From: Duncaniella muricolitica
Lineage (GTDB): Bacteria; Bacteroidota; Bacteroidia; Bacteroidales; Muribaculaceae
DNA: 64,000 bases
Assembly (NCBI GenBank): GCA_025808375.1
Contig: CP061009.1
Span: 2,294,001 to 2,358,000 of the forward strand
Direction of reading: 5' to 3'
Shown here: piece after piece, positions 46,721-55,756 of the stretch
Layout of the letters: each line of letters begins with the position of its first letter
Position numbering within the stretch: position 1 is the stretch's first letter
Program-made: the position numbers and the translations under genes
Notes under the pieces: model-generated
What the model was told of the DNA's origin: nothing
The model's database searches: none
Seen by the model: only the letters and a program-made list of their open reading frames with translations

Positions 46721-48925
46721 ATGAAAATACGAGTCTGTCTATTGCCGGCTTTGGCTCTCTTGACCACATTGCCGATGAATGCCGAGCTGGTGGATATCTC
46801 CACAGCAAAAACCTCATTTATACTTGATGCCGAAAAAGGCAGTCCGCTCAAAGTGCTATATTACGGCGACCGTCTTGACGCCCGTGACAAGGACGCACTG
46901 CGTGATGCCGGCGGCATGAATCTCAATGCCTATCCGGTATATGGCCTCTATCCTCAGGCCGAAGCAGCACTGAGCGTGACTCATGCCGACGGCAACCGCA
47001 CAACCGATGTGGCTGTGACAGATATCAAGACATCAACTGAAAATAACGGAGCTTCAGTGACCACCGTATGCATGACCGACAAAGCATATCCGTTTGACGT
47101 CAATCTCAATTACCGCACATATCCCGACCAGGATGTAATCGAGACCTGGGTGGAAATCAAAAACCGCGAGAAAGGTACAGTGACTCTCAACCGTTTTATG
47201 TCGGGCTATCTGCCTGTGCGAAATGGCGACGTGTGGCTATCTTCGCTCTACGGCACATGGGCCGACGAGGCTAATCTCACCGAAGAACCTCTGCCACATG
47301 GAGTAAGAATGATTAAAAATAAGGACGGACTGCGCAACTCGCACACTTCACACGGTGAAATAATGCTGTCGCTCGACGGAAAACCCCGCGAAAACTCCGG
47401 CCGTGTAATCGGTGCCGCTCTTTGTTATCCGGGCAACTATAAACTATTTATCGACACTGACGACACCAATTTTCACCACTTGTTTGCCGGTATAAACGAG
47501 GAAAATTCAGAGTATCATCTGAAAAAGGGGGAGACTTTTACTACCCCCGAGCTGGCACTCACATATTCCGACGAAGGACTTTCGGGTGTGAGCCGCAATT
47601 TCCACAAATGGGGACGCAAATATCGCCTGCATGCCGGAGACAAAGAGCGCAAAGTGCTCCTGAATTCTTGGGAAGGGGTATATTTCAATATCAACGAGGA
47701 GGTTATGGCCGGCATGATGGAAGACATCGCCTCGATGGGCGGTGAGCTATTTGTTATGGACGACGGATGGTTTGGCGACAAATATCCGCGCGACGTTGAC
47801 AATTCGACACTTGGCGACTGGGTCGTTGATACCAACAAACTTCCCAACGGCATCAACGGCCTGCTTGAAACTGCAAAGAAAAACGGCGTGAAATTCGGCA
47901 TCTGGATTGAGCCTGAGATGACCAATACCGTCAGCGAGCTTTACGAAAATCATCCTGAATATATAATCAAAGCACCCAACCGAGAGGTCGTAAAGGGGCG
48001 TGGCGGCACACAGCTTGTGCTCGACATGGCCAATCCGAAAGTGCAGGATATAGTGTTTACGGTGGTCGACACACTGATGACCAAATATCCCGAGATAGAC
48101 TATATCAAATGGGATGCCAACGCTCCAATCATGGAACATGGCTCGCAATATCTGACCGCCGACAACCAGTCACATCTATATATCGATTATCACAACGGTC
48201 TGATAAAAACACTCAACCGCATACGCGAGGCTCATCCCGACGTGACCATACAGGCCTGTGCAAGTGGCGGCGGACGTGTCAACTGGGGCATACTCCCGTG
48301 GTTTGACGAGTTCTGGTGTTCGGACAACAACGATGCCCTGCAACGTGTGTATATGCAGTGGGGCACAAGTTACTTCTTCCCCGCGATAGCAATGGGCTCT
48401 CATATCTCAGCATCGCCCAATCACCAGACATTCCGCCGTATTCCCACCAAATTTCGCGCAGATGTAGCCATGAGTGGCCGACTTGGGCTTGAAATGCAGC
48501 CCCGCGACATGAACGACGAAGACAAGGTCATATGCCGTCAGGCTATCAACGATTATAAAGCCATACGTCCCATCGTACAGTTTGGCGACCTTTATCGTCT
48601 GCAATCTCCTTATGATAAAAAAGGTGTCGCATCTCTGATGTATGTGACGCCCGAGAAGGATGATGCCGTGTTTTACTGGTGGAAAATAGAGACATTCATG
48701 GGACAGCAACTCCCGCGCATACCGATGGCCGGTCTTGACCCGGACAAGATGTATACTGTTACAGAACTCAACCGCATTGACAACGAGCCATTGCCTTTTG
48801 AGGGCAAATCGTTCACCGGACGTTACCTGATGTCAAACGGTCTCGAAATGCCACTCACCTATAAGGTGGACTATCACAAAAACACCGACTACTCTTCACG
48901 AGTATTACGCCTGACAGCTAAGTGA
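46721..48925 (+). CDS. Alpha-galactosidase, glycoside hydrolase family 36
   Basis: A 734-aa enzyme with a signal peptide (MKIRVCLLPALALLTTLPMNA), so periplasmic or outer-membrane associated. An N-terminal beta-sandwich precedes the TIM barrel. The barrel has FVMDDGWFGD, the nucleophile D465 (YIKWDANA) and the acid/base D535 (FWCSDNNDA). It removes alpha-1,6-galactose from raffinose-type sugars or galactomannan. The ATG at 46721 was chosen for the signal peptide. No SusC/D or regulator is adjacent, so it is not in a visible polysaccharide locus. Confidence 0.93.
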   Translation: MKIRVCLLPALALLTTLPMNAELVDISTAKTSFILDAEKGSPLKVLYYGDRLDARDKDALRDAGGMNLNAYPVYGLYPQAEAALSVTHADGNRTTDVAVTDIKTSTENNGASVTTVCMTDKAYPFDVNLNYRTYPDQDVIETWVEIKNREKGTVTLNRFMSGYLPVRNGDVWLSSLYGTWADEANLTEEPLPHGVRMIKNKDGLRNSHTSHGEIMLSLDGKPRENSGRVIGAALCYPGNYKLFIDTDDTNFHHLFAGINEENSEYHLKKGETFTTPELALTYSDEGLSGVSRNFHKWGRKYRLHAGDKERKVLLNSWEGVYFNINEEVMAGMMEDIASMGGELFVMDDGWFGDKYPRDVDNSTLGDWVVDTNKLPNGINGLLETAKKNGVKFGIWIEPEMTNTVSELYENHPEYIIKAPNREVVKGRGGTQLVLDMANPKVQDIVFTVVDTLMTKYPEIDYIKWDANAPIMEHGSQYLTADNQSHLYIDYHNGLIKTLNRIREAHPDVTIQACASGGGRVNWGILPWFDEFWCSDNNDALQRVYMQWGTSYFFPAIAMGSHISASPNHQTFRRIPTKFRADVAMSGRLGLEMQPRDMNDEDKVICRQAINDYKAIRPIVQFGDLYRLQSPYDKKGVASLMYVTPEKDDAVFYWWKIETFMGQQLPRIPMAGLDPDKMYTVTELNRIDNEPLPFEGKSFTGRYLMSNGLEMPLTYKVDYHKNTDYSSRVLRLTAK

Positions 48926-48939
48926 TTTAGAGGTTAGCG

Positions 48940-49063
48940 GTTAGAGTTTAAAGTTTAGAGGTAAACAATATTGCTTTTTTGCCGTGTTTTAATGTGGAAA
49001 TTGCTTTTCCATATATGGCAAATAACGCAATATTGTTTACCTCTAAACTTTTAAACTCTTAAC
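48940..49063. repeat. Long inverted repeat between convergent genes
   Basis: Arm 48940-48974 pairs with 49027-49063 almost fully (a 22-bp block covering GAGGTAAACAATATTGC is perfect; two single-base bulges lie outside it). The loop is 52 bases. It fills nearly the whole gap between the alpha-galactosidase and cvfB stop codons. It may act as a two-way terminator. The TTTAGAG/TTTAAAG-rich arms look like low-complexity intergenic repeats. Confidence 0.8.
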
Positions 49064-49064
49064 T

Positions 49065-49898
49065 TTAAACTTTCCTTATCCCACCCGGAGTTATTTCGAT
49101 GCGGTGTTCGCGATAGAGCGAGCCAATTGCTTTTTTGAAATCTTTTTTGGAGCAACTGAAAGTCTCCCTTATCGCTTCGGGAGAAGAATTGTCACATAGT
49201 GGCAGGAAACCATCAGGCTCACGGTCAAGACGTGCCATGACAGCACGAGCGAGAGCTTCCACCCTGCCGTCATGCGCGCCATGGAGCAGAAGATCAATCT
49301 TGCCGTCCTCACGCACTCGCTTCACATAAGCTGTCACAGCCTCTCCTATCTCAAGCGGCTTGTAAAGGTCACTTTCATAAAACATGCCATGATGCTTATC
49401 ATCGACAATGGCTTTGTAGCCAACATCCGTACGCTTGTATACCAATGCCTTGACCGGAGAACCTATGGCATAATCGGGGATAGTGTTGCCAAGAAAATGG
49501 TCGAGCTTAGCCGAAGCCACCACACGCTGGGATGCATCGTCAAGATAGACATAGACAGGTATCACCATACCGCGGGACAGTTTGACCGTCTGTTCGCTGA
49601 ACGGCACGAGCAATTGCTTCATGAGTCCCCAGTCGAGAAAAGCCCCCATGCGGTTTACATCATTTACCTGAAGAAAGGCAAACTCGCCCACCTGGACATA
49701 AGGATGCTCAGTGGTGGCTATGAGCCGCCCCTCATTGTCCTTGTAAATAAATACATCTATCTCATCGTCGGGATGGAGTGGAGCGTCGATATATCGTGCC
49801 GGGAGCAGAATCTCCACTCCGTCACCACCGTCAAGGTAAGCCCCGAAATCGACATTCTTGACCACCCGCAACTTGTTGTATCTTCCTATTTTTACCAT
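49065..49898 (-). CDS. cvfB: CvfB-family S1-like RNA-binding protein
   Basis: A 277-aa protein. Tandem S1-like domains run from the N-terminus (NKLRVVKNVDFGAYLDGG, then VNDVNRMGAFLDWGLMKQLLVP) to about residue 215, and a winged helix closes the C-terminus (FSCSKKDFKKAIGSLYREHRIEITPGGI). In Staphylococcus the family affects virulence gene expression; its function in Bacteroidota is not known. A TACTTTTG -7-like box at 49925-49918 on the minus strand may be its promoter. Confidence 0.92.
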   Translation of the reverse strand: MVKIGRYNKLRVVKNVDFGAYLDGGDGVEILLPARYIDAPLHPDDEIDVFIYKDNEGRLIATTEHPYVQVGEFAFLQVNDVNRMGAFLDWGLMKQLLVPFSEQTVKLSRGMVIPVYVYLDDASQRVVASAKLDHFLGNTIPDYAIGSPVKALVYKRTDVGYKAIVDDKHHGMFYESDLYKPLEIGEAVTAYVKRVREDGKIDLLLHGAHDGRVEALARAVMARLDREPDGFLPLCDNSSPEAIRETFSCSKKDFKKAIGSLYREHRIEITPGGIRKV

Positions 49899-49949
49899 TG
49901 TGTGAAAAACTTTTTGACAAAAGTAGTCATTTTTACTCGAAATTTGAGC

Positions 49950-49957
49950 TATCTTTG
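49950..49957 (+). promoter_or_regulatory. Candidate -7 box (TATCTTTG) for rsmG
   Basis: TATCTTTG at 49950-49957, 26 bases before the rsmG ATG. No clear TTG partner. Back to back with the cvfB box at 49918-49925. Confidence 0.55.
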
Positions 49958-49983
49958 TATGATAAAGACATCACAACCATCTT

Positions 49984-50604
49984 ATGGAAGAAATACTCAA
50001 ATATTTTCCCTATTTAACCGCCGAACAACAGCAACAGTTCACGGCTCTGGGCAATCTCTATCCCGAGTGGAACGAGAAAATCAACGTCATATCGCGCAAG
50101 GACATAGACAACCTGTATGTCCATCACATACTCCACTCTCTGTCGATAGGCAAATTCATCACCCCTGTGGACGGCACGACATTTCTTGATCTCGGCACAG
50201 GCGGTGGTTTCCCGGGAATCCCTCTGGCTATATTATGGCCCGAGTGCAAGTTTCACCTCATTGACCGCATAGGTAAAAAAATAAAGGTGGCCCAGTCGAT
50301 AGCTGAATCCATCGGGCTTAAAAACGTCACATTTCAACATGGCGACAGCGGAGAGTGCCATCAGAAATTTGACTTCGTGGTGTCACGTGCCGTGATGCAA
50401 CTTGAGGAACTTATCAAGCTCATACGCCGCAACATTTCCACAAAATCTGTCAACAAAATGCCCAACGGTCTGATATGCCTGAAAGGCGGAGACCTCCGTT
50501 CGGAGCTTGGCCGTGTAAGCCAGCCGCTCATTGACGTGCCTCTGAGCGACTACTTTCCACAGGAATATTTTACGACCAAAGACCTTATATACGTAGAGCT
50601 GTAA
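49984..50604 (+). CDS. rsmG: 16S rRNA (guanine-527 N7)-methyltransferase
   Basis: A 206-aa enzyme of the RsmG/GidB family. The N-terminal helical part has KINVISRKDIDNLYVHHILHS, then the SAM motif LDLGTGGGFPGIPLAI and the FDFVVSRAV strand. It methylates G527 in the decoding region. It is followed 11 bases later by an MBL-fold gene. Confidence 0.95.
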   Translation: MEEILKYFPYLTAEQQQQFTALGNLYPEWNEKINVISRKDIDNLYVHHILHSLSIGKFITPVDGTTFLDLGTGGGFPGIPLAILWPECKFHLIDRIGKKIKVAQSIAESIGLKNVTFQHGDSGECHQKFDFVVSRAVMQLEELIKLIRRNISTKSVNKMPNGLICLKGGDLRSELGRVSQPLIDVPLSDYFPQEYFTTKDLIYVEL

Positions 50605-50615
50605 CACCGTTTGTC

Positions 50616-51257
50616 ATGAAAGTAAGCCGATTTGTAGTAAACCCTTTCGGAGTAAACACATATATAATGTGGGACCCGGAGTCGCGTGAAGCAGCTATAG
50701 TAGACCCGGGCATGACCGATGATGCGGAGTTCAAGGCTGTCGAATCGTTTATCGAGCGTGAACATCTTAAGCCGATTCATCTCATAAACACCCACATGCA
50801 TCTTGACCACATATTTGCCAACCAATATGTCAAAAACAAATATGGGCTGGATATCAAAGCCAACCGCGAGGACGATTTTCTCGGCCGGTCACTTGAAGAG
50901 CAGATAGCAAGATTTCACATACCGGTCCGTGCCAAAAACCACGGGCTTGATGTAGAGCTCTCAGATGGAGAACGCCTCTATCTTGGCAAGGAGCCTATCG
51001 ACGTAATCGCAGTGCCTGGCCATTCGCCGGGAAGCATAGCCTTGTATTGTCCGGAATCAAAGTTTGTGATTACAGGAGATGCTCTTTTCAAAGGCTCCAT
51101 CGGCCGCACCGACCTCCCGAAAGGTGACTTCATGACACTTGTCAACTCGATACGCCAACGACTCCTGACTCTGCCTGATGACACAGCAATCCTTCCCGGA
51201 CACGGTCCAGAGACATCGGTCGGACATGAAAGAAACACTAATCCCTACATAAGATAA
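50616..51257 (+). CDS. MBL-fold metallohydrolase, glyoxalase II-like
   Basis: A 213-aa metallo-beta-lactamase-fold protein. Metal ligands H60-x-H62-x-D64-H65 (THMHLDH) and later histidines (AVPGHSPGS, LPGHGPETS) are present, and GDALFKGSIGRTDLP is typical of the YcbL/glyoxalase-II-like group. It may hydrolyse a thioester; the substrate is not determined. It starts 11 bases after rsmG. Confidence 0.88.
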   Translation: MKVSRFVVNPFGVNTYIMWDPESREAAIVDPGMTDDAEFKAVESFIEREHLKPIHLINTHMHLDHIFANQYVKNKYGLDIKANREDDFLGRSLEEQIARFHIPVRAKNHGLDVELSDGERLYLGKEPIDVIAVPGHSPGSIALYCPESKFVITGDALFKGSIGRTDLPKGDFMTLVNSIRQRLLTLPDDTAILPGHGPETSVGHERNTNPYIR

Positions 51258-51331
51258 CCGAGGTAAAAAATAGTGGTAAAATTACAGTTAAATTAATTAA
51301 AGAAAAATTTCATTAATTAAAATAATACATG

Positions 51332-51339
51332 TATCTTTG
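51332..51339 (+). promoter_or_regulatory. Candidate -7 box (TATCTTTG) for the biotin carboxyltransferase gene
   Basis: TATCTTTG at 51332-51339, 28 bases before the ATG; the upstream sequence is AT-rich without a TTG. Confidence 0.55.
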
Positions 51340-51367
51340 CCAAAAGTTTCAACCAAAGTAATCAATC

Positions 51368-53281
51368 ATGGCAAAACTAACACGACCCGCTTTGAAGATT
51401 CGCGACCTGACATTACGTGACGGTCAGCAGTCCCTGTTTGCAACCCGCATGAACCAGGAGACTATCGACAAACTGCTCCCTTATTATGAGGACGCCCACT
51501 TCTATATCATGGAGGTATGGGGCGGTGCAGTACCTGACTCGGTGATGCGCTACCTTGACGAGTCGCCCTGGGACCGACTCCGCATCGTCTCCAAAGCAAT
51601 GGACTCAAAGAGCGAGCATCCCAAGGCACTGTTGTCGGCTCTCTCTCGTGGACGCAACCTGTTTGGCTACGTACCCTACCCTGACTCGGTGCTTGAGGGA
51701 TTTTACAAAGAAGCTATCGACAATGGTCTGAACGTAATGCGTATCTTTGACGCGCTCAATGACATTGACAATGTACGCGAGTCGATACGTCTCATCAATC
51801 AGCTCGGCGGTATAGCTGACGGTGCCGTATGCTACACCGTCGACCCCAAAGCCGAGGCCCCCGAGCAGCCCTCGGGATTTATGGGCAAACTCAAGTCGAT
51901 GTTTGGCAACAAGCCCAAAGAGCCGGAAAAGATATTTACCGATGACTATTTCGTAAGTAAAGCCAAGGCCATGGAGGCTCTTGGTGCGAAAATCATCACA
52001 CTCAAGGATATGGCCGGTCTCGTGAATCCCTTGCGGGCCGCATCAATCATATCAGCCCTAAAGTCGGCAGTTAAAGTTCCTGTAGACTTCCATACCCACT
52101 GCACACCCGGCTACGGTCTCGCATCATCGCTCATGGCCATCATCAAGGGTGTGGACATCCTTGACACTAATATCTGGTGGTTTGGAGGAGGCTCAGCCGC
52201 TCCCGCCATCGAACTCATCTACATCTTCTGCCAGCGTCTGGGCGTAGAAGTCGAAGCCAACATGGAGGCCGTAGGACGCATACGCAAGGAACTGTTCAAC
52301 GCACGCAAAGCACTTGCCGACTTTGACCTCAACCGCGACAAGATGCCCATTGAGTTTGACCCGCTAAACGATACTCTGCCCGCAGAAGTGGCAGCATTGT
52401 TTGATACGGCAATACAGTTTGCTTTTGCCGACGACGAAGAGGGCCTGCTCGAGACTTGCCACAAGATTGAGGCCTACTTCAACTTCCCCAAGCCCAACGA
52501 ACTTGTCAAGAACGCCGAAGTGCCGGGCGGCATGTATTCCAACATGGTGGCCCAGCTCAAGCAACTCAAGAGCGAAGACCTGCTCGAAGATGCCATGCGC
52601 CTCATCCCCATGGTGCGTCGCGACGCCGGTCTGATACCTCTCGTGACTCCCACCAGCCAGATTGTAGGCAGCCAGGCTGTACTTGTGGCCCTCGACCGCA
52701 AGAACGGCAAGCCGGACTATACGACCACCAACAATCAGTTCATCTCGCTCGTAAAGGGTGAATATGGCAAGACTCCGGTAGCCATTGACCCGACATTCCG
52801 CGAAAAAATCACCGGCTCGCCTGAGGAAAAAGCCTATGATGTATCGTCATACAAGAGACCTCAGAATCCTGTGCTCGAAGATATGGGTGGCATGCCTCTT
52901 GCATCCAACAACGAGGAAATGCTTCTGCTTGAACTTCTTCCCTCGGTAGCCAACGGATTCCTCCGCAAACGCCGCGCCGAAGAGTATGAGGCACGCCGCC
53001 AGGATGAAGCCGCATCGGCACCTGTAGCCGAAGTCGTGGAAGAAGAAACCACCGAGCCTATCACCGGCCCGACTCTCGTCGCGCCAATGGGAGGACGCAT
53101 CATCTCGGTCAACGTGAAGGACGGCCAGACTGTGAAGAAAGGCGATCTGTTGCTCGTATATGAGGCAATGAAGATGGAAAATGATGTGGAAGCAGAAAAG
53201 GACGATGTGGTGAAGCGCGTCCTTGTAAGCGAAGGCGATGTGGTAAGCACCAATGCACCCCTCATCGAATTTCAGGACTAA
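51368..53281 (+). CDS. Biotin-dependent carboxyltransferase: oxaloacetate decarboxylase alpha / pyruvate carboxylase B type
   Basis: A 637-aa protein. The N-terminal barrel carries TLRDGQQSLFATR and the metal/catalytic stretch DFHTHCTPGYGLASS. A PYC_OADA-like domain follows (about residues 300-490). The C-terminal biotinyl domain has the biotin lysine K602 in EAMKME. Such proteins handle carboxyl transfer between biotin and pyruvate/oxaloacetate. Partner subunits (biotin carboxylase or membrane beta/gamma) are not adjacent, so which complex it joins is uncertain. A 13-base gap to the AraC gene. Confidence 0.9.
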   Translation: MAKLTRPALKIRDLTLRDGQQSLFATRMNQETIDKLLPYYEDAHFYIMEVWGGAVPDSVMRYLDESPWDRLRIVSKAMDSKSEHPKALLSALSRGRNLFGYVPYPDSVLEGFYKEAIDNGLNVMRIFDALNDIDNVRESIRLINQLGGIADGAVCYTVDPKAEAPEQPSGFMGKLKSMFGNKPKEPEKIFTDDYFVSKAKAMEALGAKIITLKDMAGLVNPLRAASIISALKSAVKVPVDFHTHCTPGYGLASSLMAIIKGVDILDTNIWWFGGGSAAPAIELIYIFCQRLGVEVEANMEAVGRIRKELFNARKALADFDLNRDKMPIEFDPLNDTLPAEVAALFDTAIQFAFADDEEGLLETCHKIEAYFNFPKPNELVKNAEVPGGMYSNMVAQLKQLKSEDLLEDAMRLIPMVRRDAGLIPLVTPTSQIVGSQAVLVALDRKNGKPDYTTTNNQFISLVKGEYGKTPVAIDPTFREKITGSPEEKAYDVSSYKRPQNPVLEDMGGMPLASNNEEMLLLELLPSVANGFLRKRRAEEYEARRQDEAASAPVAEVVEEETTEPITGPTLVAPMGGRIISVNVKDGQTVKKGDLLLVYEAMKMENDVEAEKDDVVKRVLVSEGDVVSTNAPLIEFQD

Positions 53282-53293
53282 CCCGTTAAGTTA

Positions 53294-54142
53294 ATGGAGC
53301 AAAACTCCCCATTAATATCCCCACAACGTGATATTGCGGTATTTCAGTCACTGACTGAAATACCCTTTATCACGTTTCCCACACGTCTTGACCGCATGCT
53401 CATGGTGGTGTGCACGGCCGGCTCAATATCCGCGACCATTGACGTCGAGACACGCATAGTACATCAAAACGACATTCTGGTGCTCAGACCCGGACATCTT
53501 ATATCAGGATGTAAAGTAGCTGAGGATTTTGCCGGATTTTTCATCACAGTCACACAGGAAAAGCTCAACCAACTGCTCCCGTCGATGCGCTATGTGGTGC
53601 CTTACAGTCTAAGATTTGTCTCTAACCCGATAATAAATGTCACCGAAGAGGAAATCGAGTCGCTGAAACTGATTTATGACCTGTTTTGCCGCCACTTGTC
53701 CAATCCCAGCCGTCCCTATCAGTCGATGGCCCTCGGGTCGCTATGTGAGGTGTTGTTTTACAACACATTGGGTATTTACTCCACCCGTGTAAAGAAATCG
53801 GTACACAAATCACGTCGCGAAGAACTTCTGGCCCAGTTCATAGAGCTGCTTGAGAATAATTACAAGACAGAGCGGTCGGTGAGTTTCTATGCCGACAAAT
53901 TATTTGTGACCTCCAAGCATCTATCGGCTGTATTGAAAGAAATCAGTGACAAGACTGCCGGAGAGTGGATTGACCAGCGAGTAATCCTCGAGGCCAAACT
54001 GCTGCTGCGCTCCACGGGCCTTAACATCCAGGAGATAAGCGCGAAACTTAACTTTGCCAACCAATCATTTTTCGGCAAATATTTCAAACATCTGACAGGC
54101 ATGTCGCCACGCGACTACCGCACAAAAACCACCGACCAATGA
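53294..54142 (+). CDS. AraC-family transcription regulator
   Basis: A 282-aa regulator. Residues 1-160 form a cupin-like sensing domain (IVHQNDILVLRPGHLISG); residues about 180-280 form the AraC double HTH (SVSFYADKLFVTSKHLSAVLKE and EISAKLNFANQSFFGKYFKHLTGMSPRDYR). The ligand is unknown. It lies 13 bases after the carboxyltransferase gene, and its stop overlaps the next start (ATGA). Confidence 0.92.
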   Translation: MEQNSPLISPQRDIAVFQSLTEIPFITFPTRLDRMLMVVCTAGSISATIDVETRIVHQNDILVLRPGHLISGCKVAEDFAGFFITVTQEKLNQLLPSMRYVVPYSLRFVSNPIINVTEEEIESLKLIYDLFCRHLSNPSRPYQSMALGSLCEVLFYNTLGIYSTRVKKSVHKSRREELLAQFIELLENNYKTERSVSFYADKLFVTSKHLSAVLKEISDKTAGEWIDQRVILEAKLLLRSTGLNIQEISAKLNFANQSFFGKYFKHLTGMSPRDYRTKTTDQ

Positions 54143-54954
54143 TGTGGCATAAAATCCTGCTTCTCACATTCATGACAATGATACCGTCATGGATACTTGC
54201 CGACACCCCCTACCTTGATCTCGTGGAAAAAGCCGACAAGGCATGTGCCGACGGGAAATGGATAGAGGCTGCATCATTGCTGCAAAACGCCATTGATTCA
54301 GAGCCGGCAAATCCGGGCAATGTATTATTGCTCAGCAATCTCGGCATGGTGCGCTATAATCTCGGTCTTGACTCGCTGGCCATCGAATCGTTCAATCGCG
54401 CTCTGAGTATCGCACCGTCAAGCGTGACCATTCTCGCCAACCGGGCAAAAGTATATACCGCAATGGGACATGAGCAGGAAGCATTTGACGATTACGGACG
54501 CATAATGCAACTTGACTCAACCTATATCACAGCTCGTTATCATCACGGGCTATTGGCGTTGAAGCACAGGATGTTTGATGTCGCAAAAACCGATTTTGAC
54601 TATCTCACCAAGCATTATCCGTCATCCGACGAGGCCTTCATAGCACAGGCGACCATGCATAGTTCGCTTGGTGAATATGAGGAAGCCATACCTTTTTATA
54701 CCGAAATACTCCGCACTATGAAAGAGCCGGAATATTACGGGGCCCGTGCATACTGCTATCTCATGACGGGCAATCTTCAGGATGCCGCCGACGATATAGC
54801 CGCAGCACTTGAACTTGCACCGGATGACGGCGAACTGTATCTCTACAGAGCAGCACTCAACAAAATGCATTTCAGGCCGGATGACGCCCGCAAAGATGCC
54901 CGTAAGGCCATCGAGCTCGGAGTAGACCCGGCAAGAGCCAAAGAATTTTTATAA
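54139..54954 (+). CDS. Exported TPR protein
   Basis: A 271-aa protein with a signal peptide (MMWHKILLLTFMTMIPSWILA) and about six TPR repeats across the rest (AIESFNRALSIAPSSVTILANRAK, AADDIAAALELAPDDGELYLYRAALN). Partner unknown. Coupled by ATGA to the AraC gene, so the regulator and the TPR protein may act together; that is inference. Followed after 29 bases by pyrK. Confidence 0.85.
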   Translation: MMWHKILLLTFMTMIPSWILADTPYLDLVEKADKACADGKWIEAASLLQNAIDSEPANPGNVLLLSNLGMVRYNLGLDSLAIESFNRALSIAPSSVTILANRAKVYTAMGHEQEAFDDYGRIMQLDSTYITARYHHGLLALKHRMFDVAKTDFDYLTKHYPSSDEAFIAQATMHSSLGEYEEAIPFYTEILRTMKEPEYYGARAYCYLMTGNLQDAADDIAAALELAPDDGELYLYRAALNKMHFRPDDARKDARKAIELGVDPARAKEFL

Positions 54955-54983
54955 GCCAACCACGATATACTAACCATATCACA

Positions 54984-55754
54984 GTGAAACAGGTAAACGA
55001 TTTTATAATCACACGCATGACGCGATATAACGACATGTATTCGCGTCTCACACTCGCCCCGGCCGACGGCTCGATGCTCCCGGCCATACTTCCGGGCCAG
55101 TTTGTGCAGGTGGCAGCCAACACCCCCGGTGTCTTTCTGCGCCGCCCCATCTCTATCAATGATGTAAATTATGATCAGAACACGATAGACCTGCTCATAC
55201 GCAAGGCCGGCAAAGGCACTTCAACTCTTGTGGCTCTCAAAGAGGGTGACAAACTCAACATACTGCTGCCGCTCGGCAACGGGTTCTCTCTTGATGTGGC
55301 ATCCGGCTCACGTCTGCTGCTGATAGGCGGAGGTGTCGGTGTGGCTCCGTTACTCTATCTCGGACGCAAGCTCAAAGAGGCCGGACACAAACCGGAATTT
55401 CTGCTCGGCGCACGCTCGGCCGCCGATCTGCTCGAACTCGACGATTTCGCAGCCATAGGCACTGTGCATGTGTCCACGGAAGACGGATCAATGGGCGAAC
55501 ACGGACTTGTGACACACCATTCAGCCCTTGAAGGCAACATTGACACTATCTATTGCTGCGGACCTGCTCCAATGATGAAAGCCGTGGCCTCAATAGCCCG
55601 CGAACGTGCAATCAATTGTGAGGTTTCGCTCGAAAACATGATGGCCTGCGGCCTTGGCGCGTGTCTTTGCTGTGTGGAAAACACGGTCAAAGGCAATGTG
55701 TGTGTATGTACAGAAGGCCCGGTGTTTAACATTAACCTCCTCAACTGGCAATAA
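54984..55754 (+). CDS. pyrK: Dihydroorotate dehydrogenase B, electron transfer subunit
   Basis: A 256-aa iron-sulfur flavoprotein that passes electrons from PyrD to NAD. The N-terminal FAD domain has FLRRPISINDV. The NAD part has LLIGGGVGVAPLLYLG and YCCGPAPMMKAV. The 2Fe-2S loop at the C-terminus is CGLGACLCCVEN with a later CVCTEGPV. The start is GTG at 54984, with no better ATG. It is followed by pyrD after 2 bases. Confidence 0.94.
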   Translation: MKQVNDFIITRMTRYNDMYSRLTLAPADGSMLPAILPGQFVQVAANTPGVFLRRPISINDVNYDQNTIDLLIRKAGKGTSTLVALKEGDKLNILLPLGNGFSLDVASGSRLLLIGGGVGVAPLLYLGRKLKEAGHKPEFLLGARSAADLLELDDFAAIGTVHVSTEDGSMGEHGLVTHHSALEGNIDTIYCCGPAPMMKAVASIARERAINCEVSLENMMACGLGACLCCVENTVKGNVCVCTEGPVFNINLLNWQ

Positions 55755-55756
55755 CA

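Noticed and set aside
49272..50189. A 305-codon plus-strand open frame
   Set aside because: Runs antisense through cvfB and into rsmG in another frame; no recognisable protein features.
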